Assembly (NCBI GenBank): GCA_002869565.1
Contig: PKUJ01000012.1
Coordinates: 11,729 to 75,728, forward strand
Length of the DNA: 64,000 nucleotides
Source: Arcobacter sp.
GTDB lineage: Bacteria; Campylobacterota; Campylobacteria; Campylobacterales; Arcobacteraceae
Direction: 5' to 3'
Part shown: piece after piece, positions 62,525 through 64,000 of the stretch
Numbering within the stretch: position 1 is the first letter of the stretch
Layout of the letters: each line of letters opens with the position of its first letter
The notes under the pieces: model-generated
What the model was told of the DNA's origin: nothing
Databases searched by the model: none
The model's input: the letters and a program-made list of their open reading frames with translations, nothing else
Translations under genes and position numbers: made by a program

Positions 62525-63724
62525 ATGTACAAAGAAGTAGATGTAATTATCAAGCCAAGATTTATAGATGAATATAAAGATGGCTATCCTCTAATATCAA
62601 AAGAATCAATTTTAAACTGGGATAAAATATCTGAAGAAGGAACTATTATTAACCTTTTAGATAATAAAAAAAAATTTATCGCAAAAGGGTATCACGGTAT
62701 ACAAAACAAAGGTTTTGGCTGGGTATTAACAAATACAAAAAATCAAAAAATCGATACAGAATATTTTAAAGCTAGAATAAAAGATGCCATTGAGTATAGA
62801 AAAGATTTTTATGAAGATGATTCAACTACTGCTTTTAGAGTGTTTAATGGCGAAGGTGATAGAGTTGGTGGTTTGACTATAGATTATTTTGATGGTTTTT
62901 ATCTACTTACTTGGTATAGTTTAGGCATTTACCAATTTAAAGATGAGATTCTTGAAGCCTTAAAATCGCAAGTGGAATACAAAGGTATTTATCAAAAAAG
63001 AAGATTTGACACGAAAGGGAAATATCTTGAAGGTGAAAACGATTTTATTAGTGGAGATGAAGCCCCTACTCCACTTATAGTAAAAGAAAACAATGAAAAT
63101 TTTGCAATATATTTAGATGATGGTCCTATGGTTGGAGTATTTTTAGACCAAAGAGAAGTTAGAAAAATGATTAGAGATAAATACGCCAAAGATAAAACTG
63201 TGTTAAATACATTTTCATACACTGGTGCTTTTTCAGTTTTTGCAGCTTGTGGAGGTGCAGTTAAAACTACAAGTGTAGATTTAGCAAATAGAAGTCGTGC
63301 AAAAACAAAAGAGCAATTTGAAATAAATAATATAAAGGCAGAAGAACAAGAGATTATAGTTCAAGATGTATTTGATTATTTTAACATTGCAGTGAAAAAA
63401 GGCTTCAAATTTGATATGGTAGTAGTAGACCCACCAAGTTTTGCAAGATCAAAAAAACGAACTTTTTCTGTGGCAAAAGATTATGTAAAACTTCTAAAAG
63501 AGATAATCCAAATCACAAATAAAGATGGAATAATAGTTGCCTCAACAAATTGTGCAAACTTTGGAATGGTAACATTTAGAGATTTTATCGCCAAAGCATT
63601 TAAAGAATCCAATAAAAAATATAAAATAGAAGAATCATTTTCACTACCAAAAGATTTTAAAGTTATAGATGAATTTAGAGAGAGTTCTTATTTAAAGGTA
63701 GTTTTTATTAAGAAGCTATCTTAA
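62525..63724 (+). CDS. RlmI-like rRNA large-subunit methyltransferase
   Basis: SAM-dependent methyltransferase of 399 residues resembling RlmI, which makes 5-methylcytosine in 23S rRNA. It has an N-terminal PUA-like region, VFNGEGDRVGGLTIDYFDG, the SAM motif I VLNTFSYTGAFSVFAACGG, the motif IV VVVDPPSFARSKK and a probable catalytic Cys in ASTNCANFG. Family and reaction are likely; the exact target base is not decided by sequence. Its ribosome site lies in a hairpin after a short leader frame. Confidence 0.88.
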   Translation: MYKEVDVIIKPRFIDEYKDGYPLISKESILNWDKISEEGTIINLLDNKKKFIAKGYHGIQNKGFGWVLTNTKNQKIDTEYFKARIKDAIEYRKDFYEDDSTTAFRVFNGEGDRVGGLTIDYFDGFYLLTWYSLGIYQFKDEILEALKSQVEYKGIYQKRRFDTKGKYLEGENDFISGDEAPTPLIVKENNENFAIYLDDGPMVGVFLDQREVRKMIRDKYAKDKTVLNTFSYTGAFSVFAACGGAVKTTSVDLANRSRAKTKEQFEINNIKAEEQEIIVQDVFDYFNIAVKKGFKFDMVVVDPPSFARSKKRTFSVAKDYVKLLKEIIQITNKDGIIVASTNCANFGMVTFRDFIAKAFKESNKKYKIEESFSLPKDFKVIDEFRESSYLKVVFIKKLS

Positions 63725-63742
63725 TCCTTTTTTCAAGACAAA

Positions 63743-63773
63743 AAAAAAGAGAAGATAAAATCTTCTCTTTTTT
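63743..63773. terminator. Bidirectional terminator
   Basis: AAAAAAGAGAAGAT (63743-63756), loop AAA, ATCTTCTCTTTTTT (63760-63773): a perfect 14-bp stem with T runs for both convergent genes. Confidence 0.85.
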
Positions 63774-63793
63774 ATATTAATCAAAATTACTAA

Positions 63794-64000
63794 TTAGATT
63801 GGTAAAACTCTAATATTTTCATCAACTTTTTGTTTAAGTACTGATTCAATAGCGTATAATGTTCCAGTATCACCAGAAGCACAACCGTTACAAGCACCTA
63901 AATATCTGATATATAAATCATAGTGAGGGATATTTTCTTTAATATCAATAATTTCCATGTTTCCACCATCCATCATTAACATTGGTCTAATATCTGTATC
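63794..64000 (-). CDS. NifU-domain iron-sulphur scaffold, 5' end missing
   Basis: Minus-strand frame open to the window edge, reading IRPMLMMDGGNMEIIDIKENI and then YIRYLGACNGCASGDTGTLYAIESVLKQKV. The C-x2-C motif of the Nfu/NifU C-terminal domain (GACNGCASG), which holds a transient Fe-S cluster, is intact. Only about 69 residues are visible; the N-terminus lies beyond base 64000. Confidence 0.93.
   Translation of the reverse strand, partial: DTDIRPMLMMDGGNMEIIDIKENIPHYDLYIRYLGACNGCASGDTGTLYAIESVLKQKVDENIRVLPI

Overview
The window is low-GC, densely coded DNA from a member of the Campylobacterota, most probably an Arcobacter-type organism (Arcobacteraceae). This rests on gene content and order (trpE-pdxJ-pdxA, pyrH-rpoZ-spoT-tyrS, pth-rplY, folD-lepB, a CheV adaptor), strong A/T codon bias, promoters with a clear TATAAT but no obvious -35 box, and frequent ATGA/TAATG gene overlaps. 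No intact rRNA or tRNA gene was found.

Layout. 1-13.2 kb: a co-directional housekeeping run (glyA fragment, SPOR protein, trpE, pdxJ, pdxA, an unrecognised ATPase, pyrH, rpoZ, spoT, tyrS, a nitronate-monooxygenase-like enzyme and a cell-wall amidase that appears to use an ATT start). 13.2-21.3 kb: Nudix, LptF/G, pth, rplY and cytochrome c on the minus strand, then folD-lepB-rpiB, two acyltransferase-type genes and a small membrane peptide coupled to an HD hydrolase. 21.3-37.8 kb: a possible ten-codon transcription unit, an ATP-grasp ligase, an OprC/NosA-type copper receptor, small hypotheticals, nth, uvrB with a nested palindrome at its 3' end, ppk2, argC, greA, tcdA, cheV, argH, and a hemerythrin next to a multi-helix membrane protein.

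37.9-49.0 kb is a glycerol catabolic module: two tandem GntR/UTRA regulators and glpD on the minus strand, then divergently a glycerol ABC importer of the rhizobial GlpSTPQUV type (two ATPases, two permeases, a DUF2160 protein and a binding protein) and glpK. Glycerol would be imported by the ABC system, phosphorylated by GlpK and oxidised by GlpD to dihydroxyacetone phosphate. The two ATPases have complementary defects, predicting one consensus and one degenerate ATP site. The AT-rich operator-like palindromes of the glpD/glpS region recur upstream of an aldehyde dehydrogenase about 16 kb away, suggesting a shared regulon.

49-57.6 kb is accessory: a 2-hydroxyacid dehydrogenase, a siderophore receptor with a PepSY partner, two different REP-associated Y1 transposases (RAYTs) with their own flanking repeats, a decayed 3' fragment of one of them, a small lipoprotein gene apparently split by the other, another gene truncated at a repeat copy, and unrecognised genes. 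57.7-64 kb: aldehyde dehydrogenase, a decayed tRNA-Thr-like sequence, a dihaem cytochrome c divergent from a two-component system, an RlmI-like methyltransferase preceded by a short ORF and hairpin that look like a translational attenuator, and a NifU-domain gene cut by the window edge.

All functional calls come from reading motifs and context; no database search was run.
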